A program made the translations under genes and the position numbers. The notes under the pieces were generated by a model. The model saw nothing but the letters and a program-made list of their open reading frames with translations, was not told the DNA's origin and did not search any database. Positions 19,823 to 30,700 of a stretch of 64,000 bases of DNA are shown in pieces (the first letter of the stretch is position 1; every line of letters begins with the position of its first letter). The stretch is from contig JAGKQI010000091.1 of NCBI GenBank assembly GCA_018806915.1, forward strand, positions 1,860,001 through 1,924,000, read 5' to 3'. This DNA comes from Phytophthora colocasiae. Taxonomy: Eukaryota > Oomycota > Peronosporomycetes > Peronosporales > Peronosporaceae.

Positions 19823-19900
19823 GCCACTCGATAAAACGGAGGTATCCAAGCCACTCGATAAAACGGAGGTCTCCACCAGCCACTCGATAAAATGGAGGCA
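19823..19900. repeat. Three copies of a GCCACTCGATAAAACGGAGG repeat
   Basis: Copies begin at 19823, 19850 and about 19879, spaced 27-29 bp. They run into the start codon of the pogo-like fragment; in the third copy an A-to-T change (AAAATGG) creates the ATG. Confidence 0.75.
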
Positions 19901-20086
19901 GCGGACGAGTTGTCCTCGCAGCCCCCACCACCCGCGACAGTATTGCAGGAGGCAGAGGAGGTTGCCATCACAGGCCTCCTTGACGAGGTGTATGCGCCAG
20001 CCAAACGACGCCGCACGCACTACACAATAAAAGAAAAACTACGTGTCCTTTTAGCGATAGAGCCAACGGATGATCTTTTCGTTTAA
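19892..20086 (+). pseudogene. pogo/Tc5-like transposase N-terminus (fragment)
   Basis: The ORF encodes 64 aa from the ATG at 19892. It ends in KRRRTHYTIKEKLRVLLAIE, which looks like the first helix-turn-helix of CENP-B/psq-type transposases. A related sequence on the minus strand at about 41400-41487 (EEVAIAGLLEEV, RRMHYSIKQK) precedes a DDE endonuclease segment. That identifies this as the 5' end of the same transposase family. Here no catalytic domain follows. Confidence 0.55.
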
Positions 20087-20774
20087 AGGCAGCGAGAAGA
20101 CGCTGTCACAAGCGCCAGTTGCCCCGAAATTATCCTCTTTCGGGGTGAACTTATGCACGCCGTGAGTCCCAGTCACTGACGGTCACTTTGATGATCGCGA
20201 GGAGCACCGGGGGTGGCTGGACAGCTACGCAGAGGGAAAGAAGGACGAGTAAACTGCTTATAATTTTTTACAGCGGTTGCTCCGACGGCACTAGTTTTAG
20301 TGCAAATACAGCTACTCTCTATCTTTTACCAAAATCGTTATTAATTCGTTCTCACATAACCAGTCTACACACGCAGGACAGACTTTGCACCTGCGGGAAA
20401 GCGGCCGTACAGTACTGTAGCCTTCTGTCAATCTGTGTATGTCGGCTCGCGATCTTTGGGGGACCGCTTCGACCTTCTTTGTATTGACACAATTTCCGGG
20501 GAAGCGGATGGCTGGGGATGAGCTCGCAAGTCACCGCAGCAATATTCAGGTCGTGGTCTCCTTCTTGGTTAGAGGTCTGCAGTTTTAGTTTCAAACAGGG
20601 CAGTTTTATAGTCCGACCTTTTTCCCGCACACGGAGGACAACCTAAGTTTTATTAATAATTAAACGATGGAACTGGAACATGAGAAACATTGACAATGTC
20701 GGCGTTAGTTGCGAGGTCTTAATTAATAAAGGCAATCGCTCAAGCGAATCTTTCTACATGTATCCGATGGATAT
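20087..20774. other. Intergenic, no gene seen
   Basis: No convincing coding frame, structural RNA or repeat was recognised. Confidence 0.4.
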
Positions 20775-20776
20775 TA

Positions 20777-21224
20777 CTACCGTCGAGGGCGATTGAATTT
20801 GCATCAAGCGCCCTGAAAAAATGCATCACCGGGACGAAATGATGCATTCGAGACGGGGCGGTAATAATTTCATAGGTCGCACGTCGTAAATTCTAGAAGG
20901 TCCTCTTGACCAGATTGCCACAATCGCATCCTAGCCGTACCGTAAAAGTATCCCCCCGAACACCCTCCGACTCATTCAAGATGCCTGGTAGCCGTCCTCG
21001 AGAGCTCCCTTCCCGCCTTCCTCGCGACCCTGCTGTCGCCCTTGTAGAAAACTCGATAACCTACCAGAAGTGTGTTGCGTTCGGTAGACAAACTTGTCGG
21101 CACCGTCTGTGCACAGTAGTGCCTCAAATGATGCACCGAGGAGCAATAAACAAATGCATCATTTCGTCCCGGTGATGCATTTTTTCAGGGCGCTTGATGC
21201 AAATTCAAGCGCCCTCGACGGTAG
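20777..21224. mobile_element. MITE with 72-bp terminal inverted repeats, TA target site
   Basis: The 448-bp element starts CTACCGTCGAGGGCG and ends with its inverted copy. It is flanked by TA at 20775-20776 and 21225-21226. The 72-bp arms (20777-20848 and 21153-21224) match with one mismatch noticed. Each arm contains two smaller hairpins: GGGCGCTTGA/TCAAGCGCCC (one mismatch in the left arm) and ATGCATCA/TGATGCAT. There is no transposase ORF inside. A TA duplication fits Tc1/mariner-type mobilisation. Confidence 0.85.
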
Positions 21225-21226
21225 TA

Positions 21227-21809
21227 CTTACTGCCAGGTGATTATCCAGCCTCGACGTTAGCAAAACGGGATCAAAAAGCCCCCAATCCTAGTTCAACTT
21301 CATTCTGTTGGTAGTAAGGATGGAATTGGCACAATTAATAATCTCCTGTGAAATATCCATGTACGTACCACCTAATCTCAAAGTACATGGGCTGGTTTCT
21401 CTGGAATTCCTTCCCTTGTGACACAGCAGCCGCGAAACGAATTCACCACGCTTATTGGCGCATGAGCATTGTGCCACGCCGTTTGCGAGACGAGTAGAAT
21501 ATTCACGTGGCAATTCAACATCGCCTCAGGCTCTCTGACCAGAGTCTGAGCTACGATTTTGCACTCGAATCCCTCGCTCACTGAGTTACTGCCGTAGCAA
21601 AGAATATCCCCTGGATGAGGTCTGAGATTGGGCTGTGGTTCACATTTGTCTCAGTCGGATACGTATGAAGATCCGAACCACAAAGTACACCGTGTATACT
21701 TATATGTAGCAAGAATTTATATGTAGCAAGAATTTGTGTGACTTTCCTTTGCTCGTATTTAAACGAAGTGATTCGATACTTGTGGATACAGTTCTGGATT
21801 GCTCACAAC
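21227..21809. other. Intergenic upstream of the Crypton relic
   Basis: No gene was seen. It contains a direct repeat of ATATGTAGCAAGAATTT at about 21701-21735. Confidence 0.4.
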
Positions 21810-23950
21810 ATGAGTCCGGGCGACGATGAAGTCGACCTTCGAGAACAGGTGAGGGCCGTGAAAGACAATGTTATCGGCCAAAAGACAGCATCAATATACG
21901 TACGGGGAATATGCCGCTATGTAGCATGGCTCTACAGACGGAAGAGACATCTCCTACGCGATACCTTTCTCGGCAGCTTGCGTAGCTGCGATTTGGAACA
22001 AGACGACTATGGAACTGCATCACTGAAGCTTGGCAGCATAGCTCGTTTCATGGAAGAGAATCGTGAAATATCACCTCTGAATTACGATCTTCACGAACCT
22101 GACGATTTTGAGGAGTTTTTGATGTCTATTAGTGGTAGAAGTGGAGGAAAACCTGGTCGATCGGTCTACGACTCGATGCGCTCGAGTCTGTTCCATCTTT
22201 TACCGTGGATATGGGCAAACAATGTCACCTGAATTTGCGGGCAATCTGACACTATTTTTTAAGGGTTTGAAGCGCGACGTCGCACGACGCAATCACAATG
22301 CTGGTGTAAAGTTGACAGAGGGCAAGGAACCTCTTTCATTTTCGGTATTACGGCACTTTTGTGCCACGTTTCTCAAACATAACGATACTGAGTTTGTATT
22401 TGCTCACACCTTCTTACTTTGAGCTGGAATCTGATGTGTCGCGCTGGAAACACGTCATAAATTCACTCCGGTCATTTGAGTTGGGATGGAGATGCATTAG
22501 CAATTATTTTTGGGCATATGAAGAATGACCAGGACGGCACAAGACCCCGTGATGCCAGACACGTATATGCAAATCCATTCATCCCAGAAATTTGCCCGGT
22601 ACTTTCATTAGCTATCTATGGCGCTGTTTTAGGACTCTCGAATTCCAAGTTATTCCCAGGTGGCAATCAGTACGACAGGTTCTCAAAAATACTGAAGCGA
22701 GTAATGGAAACAGAACAGATGAAGGAAATCCTGGCAAATGAAGGACTAGTGGCCTCAGATATCGGAACGCATTCTGCTCGAAAAGGGTCTGCAACCTTTG
22801 TCTCTTCGTGCTCCAACGGGGGGCCTTCTGCTGCGGCCATTTGTATCAGAGCTGGTTGGACACTACCTGGTGTACAAGACACTTACATCCGTTACGAGTC
22901 CGCTGGAGATCGCATTGTAGGCCGCTATGTAGCTGGTCTACCTTTTGATGATACTGGTTTTGCTATATTACCACCATTTTTTTCCGATGTTGACGAGTTT
23001 GTTCGTGACAACATCAACCTGTGCTTTATAAACTTACCTCCACACTTACTGCGGACTGGTGGATTTCTATTGGCGTCTTTAGTTTATCACTGGGAATATT
23101 TACGCACGATATTAGGCCCACAACATCCGCTATATCGGAATCCAGTATTTGGGAATGTGGAACTGATATCTCAATTGAAACAGCGTGTTACTTGTCGAAT
23201 GGCGTGGCCATCGGATCGAATAAGGCCCACTGGGGTCCCACCCCACGTTCATTTACTTGTGGCTATGGAGAAGCAGTCAACCCAACTGCAACGACTCTCG
23301 CAATCGGTGTCTGAACTAGGTCCAACACTCCTAGAGCAGATAACCACAGAGCTATCGCGCTGCCAAAGATCCCTGTCAACAACAGATTTGCATGCCGGTC
23401 TCTCGCAGGCGCTTGAAGGATGTGGAATTACCGAAATTTTAGAATCCCTCCGAAGTAACAATCATCATCAAATGCAGCACAACGATGCAGCCCACGACGA
23501 GGTTATCGACGAACATAGCGACACCCTCCAAAATGCACCACAAACTTTATCACTTGTGAACGAAAGATTTTCTAGGTAACTGCCGACTTTCATATTCCTG
23601 GCATGTCATTGATGACCGCATGGGAGCATTGGTGCTGTGGTGATCCTTCTGGTCGAATTGGACCATACCGTTTCTTGCAATGGAGGGACTTGTCCACAAG
23701 TAAGAAGCGAAAGACACTGTCAAATTATCGATGCATGATGATGGAGATACAAACTAAAATTCCCCACTGTTCCTGGATTTCAGCTCCAACTATTCAACAA
23801 GCTCGCGAAATGCTGCAAAGCGTACTGGCAAAGCTTCCTCTCAGCGATGTCACCCCCAAGAAACGTCAACGACGCAAGGATCAGCTCAAATGGTCTACCG
23901 CTCTCAACGTTATTCGAGCAAACCGCCGTACATCGGCCCGAACTGGATAG
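21810..23950 (+). pseudogene. Crypton-type tyrosine recombinase (multiple frameshifts)
   Basis: This is a decayed gene for a Crypton tyrosine recombinase, which moves circular DNA by site-specific recombination. Likely start ATG is at 21810 (MSPGDDEVDLREQ). The core frame breaks near 22225 and again near 22420. There is an in-frame TAA just before HLSWDGDALAIIFGHMKND. Catalytic residues are recognisable: Arg in WNLMCRAGN, His and Arg in GTHSARKGS, Trp in IRAGW and Tyr in DTYIRYE. Another shift at about 23577 leads to the C-terminal extension (PGMSLMTAWEHWCCGDPSGR) ending at 23950. Cryptons of oomycetes are the closest family I know. Confidence 0.8.
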
Positions 23951-25118
23951 TGTAGCGAATGTAAAACACGTAAGTAAAAAACTTAAATATGCTGTGTTCA
24001 TGAGGAGAGAGGGTATACCTTGTCGATGAGAACTACGATCACGAGTTGAAGAAGGCGTTTACTACCGAAATACGTGGTGGCACAGATTTCGTTTTTTACG
24101 GTATATTTATGTGCGCCTGACGCCAACGAATTCTTAGATACTTTGGATATCCCTGAATGGCCGTTATTTTGTATGGACACTCTGAGGCGATTTTCGAACT
24201 CGTTGGCGCACAGACGCACACAAAACGCAATGGCCGCAATACAAAGTGGAGGCCAGACGCCAACGAATTCAAGAGAATTTCGAGCCATAGTTTAAGAAAA
24301 AAAACTTAAGAAATGTGGCACCGAAAATAGGTCATCCCATAAACTTTGTCTACACGGCCTGCATCATCAATACAGTTAAACATCGATGCCGTTACGATAG
24401 TAATGGTTGCAAAAGCTGGTGAGGGTAGGCGAACGTTCTGCATGTGTGAGTGCATGCAGCAAACAAAATGAAAATGAACAACACAAGGCGATTTCTTCTC
24501 GTTTCCGATTGTCATAGCGGGAACTATTACATGTAAGACTGAAGTACAAGTGTTGCATTTGCCCGCAAAATGGGCACTTTCATCCTGGTTGTCGCGTGTG
24601 CGCCTGCTTCTGTCCTTGTCAAATTGCGATGTTGCCTTGAGATGCGACCCACTTTGCTACCGAAAAGGGTTTAACGACGATCTCGGGATTGTGATCCATG
24701 TGGTGGCAACTACAAAAAAGAGTTCGGTGGTTGAAATGGTATACGAAAACCAAGAAGAGAACCTTCGGAAGACGTAGTCAAGCATGTAATAGAGCCTGCC
24801 GCAGCTACCTCCTTCGTCCAGTCTTGCTCCACTCCCATCTTGTCTTGGATTATTTAATCGGTCTCGGCGCTGCAGTCGCCAAGGGAGTGACCGGCTCGAT
24901 TGCTTGCAGCACCATTTCCCATCACCTTTCTTCCGCAAATCGCCCTGCCGCCTGTCGATCTGCGCAGTCCAGGCCTCAACATCGGGAGCTCCTTTCGGAG
25001 TCTGGGGAATTTCAAACGGCATAACAATCTCCATTCTGCTTTTTGCAGCCTCGGACATACGCGCTTCTTTTTCAAACGTTGCGCGGTTCATTTCCAGTCG
25101 CGACCAACACATTTCAAG
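23951..25118. other. Intergenic upstream of secreted-family gene 1
   Basis: No secure gene was seen. GACGCCAACGAATTC occurs at about 24119 and 24253, with a near-inverted copy (GAACTCGTTGGCG) between them. A minus-strand frame at 24657-25112 looks partly protein-like but I could not identify it. Confidence 0.35.
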
Positions 25119-27017
25119 ATGATCCGTTCAAGAGTAGCGCTCATGGCGATGGCTGCCTTTGCATGCACCACCAGTACACAAGCCATCGACTGGACCTTTT
25201 GGAACGATGACGACGATTCAACCCCTTCGCCTGCACCAGCCTCAGCTTCAGCAACCGCTACCTTGTCTCCAGAAGCTCTTAAGAGTATGATGGGTTCCGA
25301 CTACATGGATCGTGTCAAGTCTTTGATTTCGTCTGGCAAATGGTCGGACTCGGGTTCGGACGAAAGTGATTCATCGTCAGGTTCAGATAAAGAGGCACGT
25401 TCTTCTGCTGCCGGTTCAACCGATACGGACTCGGACTCTGGCTCAGCAGCTTTGGTCCTTTCGGGCTCCTCTTCTTTGCCGAAACCTTCCGCTGACGATT
25501 TCGCGACCCCATCGACTGCTGTCAGCAACGTGAAATCAACATACCGGAACTGGGTGGGACCGTGGAGTCAATCCGCTGACTCGGCCTGTTACCGTGAAGC
25601 GCACATCATGAAGACGTGTCCTAGCAACTACGACCGTAACAAATTGACCAACACGTGCTGGACGGAGTGTCCGATGGACTACCCCGTGGAGTGTGGTATG
25701 CAGTGCATCCAACAGAACAACGACTGTGGGCGTGAAAATGCTGCCAAGATCTCCTCTATCGCTATGTCCGCTCTGAGTATGGCCACCATGGGTGTCTTTG
25801 GACAGCTAGCCAAGATCGGTAAGAAGGTGACATGGGCTGTCCGATGCGCAAATATGTTCATGACCTTCACGCGTGCTGTGATCCGTTTCTCCCGTAACCA
25901 AATGATCAAAGATCCCCAGACATCGCAAGAGAAGCTCCTACTGCTTTTGTACCAGACGAATTGGGTCGTCGCTGATCTTCCTGCTACAATTTTGGCGTGT
26001 TCGGGTAAGGCTGTGCCGTCCAGTATTAACTTGGCGCGTATGCTCATGCCCACTGCCCAGTTCGTCCTTCTTCTAGTGCTGGCGTACGACGATGATATCA
26101 TTAGAAGCTGGGAGAAGTTCAAAGCCTTCATGATCAAGGCCAACTTCACCGAAGCTGCATCTGCGATCACAGAGGGCGAAATCTCGAGCCTCGAGACGGC
26201 GATGAAGCAAAACACGACGTGCGGTGACGACTTGACGACGCTGACCAACCAGGTGTGGTTAATGGCGAACGAATTCAGGCAGGAAAATCCTAAGATCAGT
26301 GAAGCTGAGCTCCGTCTCAAGATGACGTCGTCGGACCTCATGCTGTACGATATCCCGACGGTGACGAACAACTGCATGACCCAAATGATCTCCGAGTCGA
26401 CATTAGCCACCGCCTACAAGACGCGTGAGACGTTACGTCAGACATACTCGGTGATGATCAACGACCTGATCAAGAACGGCAAGAGTGACAACGGTACTTC
26501 CATGGCTGCCAAGCACAGTGCTTATGCCTGGATCGATACCGCCCTTATCTTTGCCTCGTTCGGTTTCGACCCGACGGATCTGTCGACTATGTTTGCTGAA
26601 TTCCTGCAGACAATCTGTGGTCCAACACAATTTATGGGCGAAATCGACGATGGAGAGGAACTCGCCACGTTGGGTATGAACGCTCTGAAGAAGGCCTTCA
26701 AGAACAGTACGCTTTCCTGGACCAAGAAGGGCGACGGTATCGTTAACGTGAATTTCAAAAGCGTGGACACGAAGGACGTGACAGTGAACATCATGTCTGG
26801 AGGTGATAAGATCGACGAGGTCGACGTCAAGGCTGGAGGCACTGCCAAGTGGACGTCGAACATCACAGCGCTTGGTGGCAAGACGCTGTACCTGGACCGC
26901 TGGCGTCCCGGTCTTTTTGGTCTTCCGGGTACGGGCGGTGGTTCGCTGGTGTTGTGGGTGCCCATTTCCCGCCAGGGTGGCCATCTGGAGGTCAATGCGC
27001 AGCTCAATGTGAGTTAG
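25119..27017 (+). CDS. Secreted 12-Cys family protein, member 1 (intact, 632 aa)
   Basis: The start is the ATG at 25119; the frame is open further upstream, but this ATG begins a clear signal peptide (MIRSRVALMAMAAFACTTST) followed by the family signature DWTFWNDDDD. Residues about 40-140 are a Ser/Asp/Ala-rich linker. A compact block of seven cysteines follows (ACYREAHIM...TCPSN...TCWTECP...VECGMQC...DC), then hydrophobic helices with five more Cys, and a C-terminal domain with GGDKIDEVDVKAGG, LDRWRPGLFGLPGTGGGS and HLEVNAQLNVS. I do not recognise the family. Three relatives lie at 35088, 42949 and 60196. It is presumably extracellular; an apoplastic or wall role is only a guess. Confidence 0.85.
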   Translation: MIRSRVALMAMAAFACTTSTQAIDWTFWNDDDDSTPSPAPASASATATLSPEALKSMMGSDYMDRVKSLISSGKWSDSGSDESDSSSGSDKEARSSAAGSTDTDSDSGSAALVLSGSSSLPKPSADDFATPSTAVSNVKSTYRNWVGPWSQSADSACYREAHIMKTCPSNYDRNKLTNTCWTECPMDYPVECGMQCIQQNNDCGRENAAKISSIAMSALSMATMGVFGQLAKIGKKVTWAVRCANMFMTFTRAVIRFSRNQMIKDPQTSQEKLLLLLYQTNWVVADLPATILACSGKAVPSSINLARMLMPTAQFVLLLVLAYDDDIIRSWEKFKAFMIKANFTEAASAITEGEISSLETAMKQNTTCGDDLTTLTNQVWLMANEFRQENPKISEAELRLKMTSSDLMLYDIPTVTNNCMTQMISESTLATAYKTRETLRQTYSVMINDLIKNGKSDNGTSMAAKHSAYAWIDTALIFASFGFDPTDLSTMFAEFLQTICGPTQFMGEIDDGEELATLGMNALKKAFKNSTLSWTKKGDGIVNVNFKSVDTKDVTVNIMSGGDKIDEVDVKAGGTAKWTSNITALGGKTLYLDRWRPGLFGLPGTGGGSLVLWVPISRQGGHLEVNAQLNVS

Positions 27018-28060
27018 AGAACTAGAGTGTGTTTGTTGCAGTTTTCAAGGATAAAGTCGTCACCGATTGTAGACGAGAATAGTGAGATAGAACTATACAC
27101 CACCATACTATAATATACTTCGAAGTAGATCGATGCTATTACAACCAATGTGGGCAGCATTATTCAGGCAGCATTATTCAGCTTACACTGTATTAACTGC
27201 GCCGTTTGTACCAGAGATCTACACACGCTTTGGAGTATGAGATACTTTGCTTGTAGCACTGCATTTGTTGCAGCCTGCTTGCAGCAGATTATTTCGGCCT
27301 AACGAAATTGCATGGCTCCATTCAACTGGTATGCTAGTTCAACAAATATTACGGCAGTGGCTTGTTTGAAGAGAGTCGATCGCATGAACATGCTTTACTG
27401 AAAGATTTGCCATTTTGGACAGATCGTACAGTACCGAAGGACACTTTACTACATGTATTGGGCCAACAGTGTTTGCATGCATGAAAGTCGTGTCAATATT
27501 GCAGGCCGCTGCCTTCTCCACCAACACGTAGAAATACATGTACATCTGTAATCCACCTCTTCTCCATTGCCCAACACGGCGAAACTGCCGCAGAAGAGCA
27601 CTTTCGCCGCCAGGTAGACAGAAGCGCCACGCAATATCCACGTACGGTAAAAGTATGCCAGGTACATATCCGATGTGTACATGTGCTGAACGTCACTTCA
27701 ACTTTGGCAAAAATTCAAACATCCGGTTCGCGAAATAGCCAAGTTGTACAGTACATATGTAGTCTACACTTTCAAGGCTTGGAATTCAAGTACATGTACA
27801 CAGCGCGCGCCAAATCGATAGGACCCCCTCTGAATATGCCCATAACTCACTCAGTTTTTTTTTTTTACCATTTTAAGTTGACATAACAGGTGTTTGCTTT
27901 AGCGTGGTTCCCATACATTGTAAGGGGACATTTTCTAAACCACCGTAGAGTGAAGGTGAGCAGATATCATGGCTCTGAATTACACAGATTGATAATAGAT
28001 AATTTAATGATCAATTGAGAGTAGGAGTAGTATATTTAACCTTATACGGTATGTTATTAG
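27018..28060. other. Intergenic, no gene seen
   Basis: This is the 3' flank of secreted-family gene 1. The only structure noticed was a GCAGCATTATTCAG direct repeat at about 27153-27181 and several TACATGTAC-like words. Confidence 0.4.
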
Positions 28061-28775
28061 CTACTTGAAATAAGCGGAGTCGTAGCAAGGTATCAATGGC
28101 GGGGGGACAATCTTGTGGAAGGATTTCCGCCATGTCCGATGGAGTACATCGTGCCGAAATGGAAGCGCTATACCAGTGCCATAATGTCTCGGTTCCAGTG
28201 ACACCCCCACTTCTGAGCATGTTTGTCCGCGAACTTGTCCAAAATACTCGACAGCCACCCATAGCTGCTCTGGCCGTGCTCCAGCAGCAGGATGCGACCA
28301 CCGTCCTTCTTGCACACACGCTGCATCTCTTGCAACGTACGCACCGAGTCGTCCATACTACAGAGACCAAAAGTGTCCACCACCGTGTCGAATTGTTCGT
28401 CCGGGAAGGTCAACTCACCTGCACTCATGACTTGGAGCTCGCAGCTCTTGAGGCGTTGCTGCTCCGTTTTCGACACTTGGTCCAGCATCCCGCGACTGAA
28501 ATCTGTCAAAATCACCTCGGTGGATGCAGGGTAGAAAGATAAGTTACGGCCCGTACCGGCTGCCACCTCTAGCACTTGACCGTGCGCCTTCTGCAGTAGG
28601 AAACGCCGCATGAGCGAGATGCCAGTAGCCGTTCGTCCCAGTCCACCTCCTTGTCGTACTTGGACGCGTTGATGTCGAAAACCTGCAGGCGCCGCGCTTC
28701 GTTCACGGTCGGCGCGTCTGCATCGTCTCCGTGCTTCTTCGGGTCGTACAGGGTTACGTACGTGATGAAAGTCAC
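28061..28775 (-). pseudogene. Class I methyltransferase, METTL7/UbiE-like (frameshifted)
   Basis: This is a SAM-dependent methyltransferase of the small METTL7-like type. The N-terminal part (28775 to about 28625) reads DPKKHGDDADAP...FDINASKYDKEVDWDERLL. One base appears missing near 28620, after which the frame continues ISLMRRFLLQKAHGQVLEVAAGTGRN. Motif I is LEVAAGTGRN, then VILTDFSRGML, FDTVVDTFGLCSM and HWNRDIMAL. A TAG follows at about 28165. The typical tail (RFHFGTMYSI) continues in the same frame after it, but a dozen or so expected residues are missing. It could be a pseudogene or carry sequence errors. It is divergent from PIG-U, about 230 bp or more apart. Confidence 0.65.
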
Positions 28776-28895
28776 GCCTGCGTAGAGCGCTGCACTGCTA
28801 AGTAGTACGCCCGGTCGGCTTACAATGTACGCCGAACATACGACGGAGCCATTTTGGACAACGCTTTCTTATTGTATTTTTGACATGTGCTTTTT

Positions 28896-28972
28896 TGACA
28901 TGGCAATCATTTTTGACGTTTTTTTCTCGTTCGTTCGTATCATGACATGGCAATCATTTTTGACGTTTTTTT
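28896..28972. repeat. Two 30-bp direct repeats in a divergent promoter region
   Basis: TGACATGGCAATCATTTTTG followed by ACGTTTTTTT occurs at 28896-28925 and 28943-28972, 47 bp apart. The pair lies between the methyltransferase and PIG-U, which are transcribed away from each other. Each copy contains TGAC and TGACG words. Confidence 0.7.
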
Positions 28973-29095
28973 TCTTATCATCATGAGGTCTGTCAGGGGA
29001 CGGTGCGTAGGCCGGAGTCGATGGGTCGTTTTAAATAGAACCCAATTGGGTTTTTCAGATTTTATCGGGTGCATAACGGTAGTACAATATTTACG

Positions 29096-30667
29096 ATGCC
29101 ACGGCTCAAACTACCTGTCGTGCTTCTCCTAGGCGCGTTAGTGCGTGGTCTCCTGTACGCTGTGCCGTCCATCCACGCGACGCTGTCCATTCGCCCTGAA
29201 CTCGCGACTCCCATCTCGTCCTTCCACCGGCTGCAGGAGGGCGCCTACCTCTTCCGTTCTACCGGTTCTCCCTACTCTGGCGACGTGTATCATCAGCCTC
29301 CGCTGCTGTTCGCCCTGTTGTATCCGGTTCTACAGACTCCAGCGTCTCTCCGATACCTACTGAAATGTGTTATATTCATTTCTGTGGACCTATTACTCGC
29401 TTTGGGCTTCGCTCGCCTCTGTACGAAGAATTTAACACTGGAAGAGGGACGTCGCTTCAAGCTTGGAAAAGAAGAGATTTGGCTCAGTCAAATACCGGTT
29501 TCTCCGCTATTTAAACCTGAAAATCTGCCTACTACCGTGGCTTTTATTGCACTGATGAACCCATACTCGTTGGCTTCCAGTGTAGCCATGTCTACTGTGG
29601 GGTTCACTCACTTGGTAGTGCTCTACAGCTTGGTCTTCGCCTCGGAAGGTATTTTATTAAGTTTTTTTTTTTAGCAAATACTTGTACTGATTTAGTAAAT
29701 TCTTTTCAGGGGCTGTTGCTGCGTCCATGATGTGTGTGGCAGCAGGAACGTACTTGTCAGTGTATCCGTTCTTCCTCATGGTTCCAATCATGCTGCTGAT
29801 GCGCAGTGCAAAGGGAGCATCGTTGGTACAACTGGGTGTACAATGTCTGGCAGTGTTTAGTGTCTGGTTGGGCTTGTTCTTCTATTTATCGTGGAATTTG
29901 AGCGGTGGCTGGGGATTCCTGGAGGTATGTCACGCTGTTGAAGTATTTTCGTGAGTACATCCTAACATTTTTGCTATACAGGAAACTTACGTGTGGGTGG
30001 CAAAGTACTCGGATTTGACTCCAAACATTGGTATTTTCTGGTACTTCTTTATGGAAGTTTTCGACCGCTTCATCCCGTACTTCCTCTTCGTGTTGCATCT
30101 CCACCCGGTGATTTACATTGTCCCGATCTACCTCCGCTTATCGTATGCGTAGTATATTTTCTCGACCGATTGACGTTGTCGTGATGAACTAAACCGTCTT
30201 GTATTGATTCAGACACCGACCTCAAGCTTACGCGTGTGCGTTGTTCGGCATCTTCACCCTTTTCCAGGCGTATCCTTCTTTTGGTGACTTCGGCTTTTTC
30301 CTTTCGATGCTGGCACTGCACCCCAAGACAATCATGAGTAAGTCTACCAACCTAAAGGGAGGTATTTTACCTATTTACTTACTGATTGTCTTGATTTCTT
30401 TTCACAGCAATCGAGAACCGATTCGTGTACGTGCTTGGACTGGGTGTAGCCACGTGTATGTTGCCAGTGATGTGGTTCTTGTGGCTGTTCCCGGCCTCTG
30501 GCAATGCCAACTTCTTCTATAACCAAACGTTGGTGTATCAGATTTTCAACTCGCAGATCATCACCGCGTTCGTAGGAGCAACCATGAAACGCGACAAGGA
30601 CGTGGACAAGTACCGGGCAAACCAGACCAAAGAACTCGAGACCAAGGCAGTTGAAGCACGCGAATAA
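29096..30667 (+). CDS. PIGU: GPI transamidase subunit PIG-U (5 exons)
   Basis: This is a subunit of the ER GPI transamidase, which attaches GPI anchors to proteins. My exon model is join(29096-29648, 29710-29924, 29982-30142, 30213-30337, 30408-30667). All introns are GT-AG and 57-70 bp, and the product is 437 aa, close to the human protein (435 aa). Multiple hydrophobic segments are visible: an N-terminal LPVVLLLGALVRGLLYAV, FFLMVPIMLLMR, FFMEVFDRFIPYFLFVLH and VYVLGLGVATCMLPVMWFLW. Family landmarks include GDVYHQPPLLF, MNPYSLASSVA and YFFMEVFDRF. The ATG is at 29096. The gene is convergent with the 609-aa gene, 33 bp apart. Confidence 0.93.
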
Positions 30668-30700
30668 ATGGTCTTTGTGACTGGACACACTTGTAATTGG

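Noticed and set aside
24657..25112. Minus-strand ORF with stretches such as MPFEIPQTPKGAPDVEAWTAQ
   Set aside because: Looks partly protein-like but overlaps the upstream region of secreted gene 1, has no recognisable domain and no good start or splice context.
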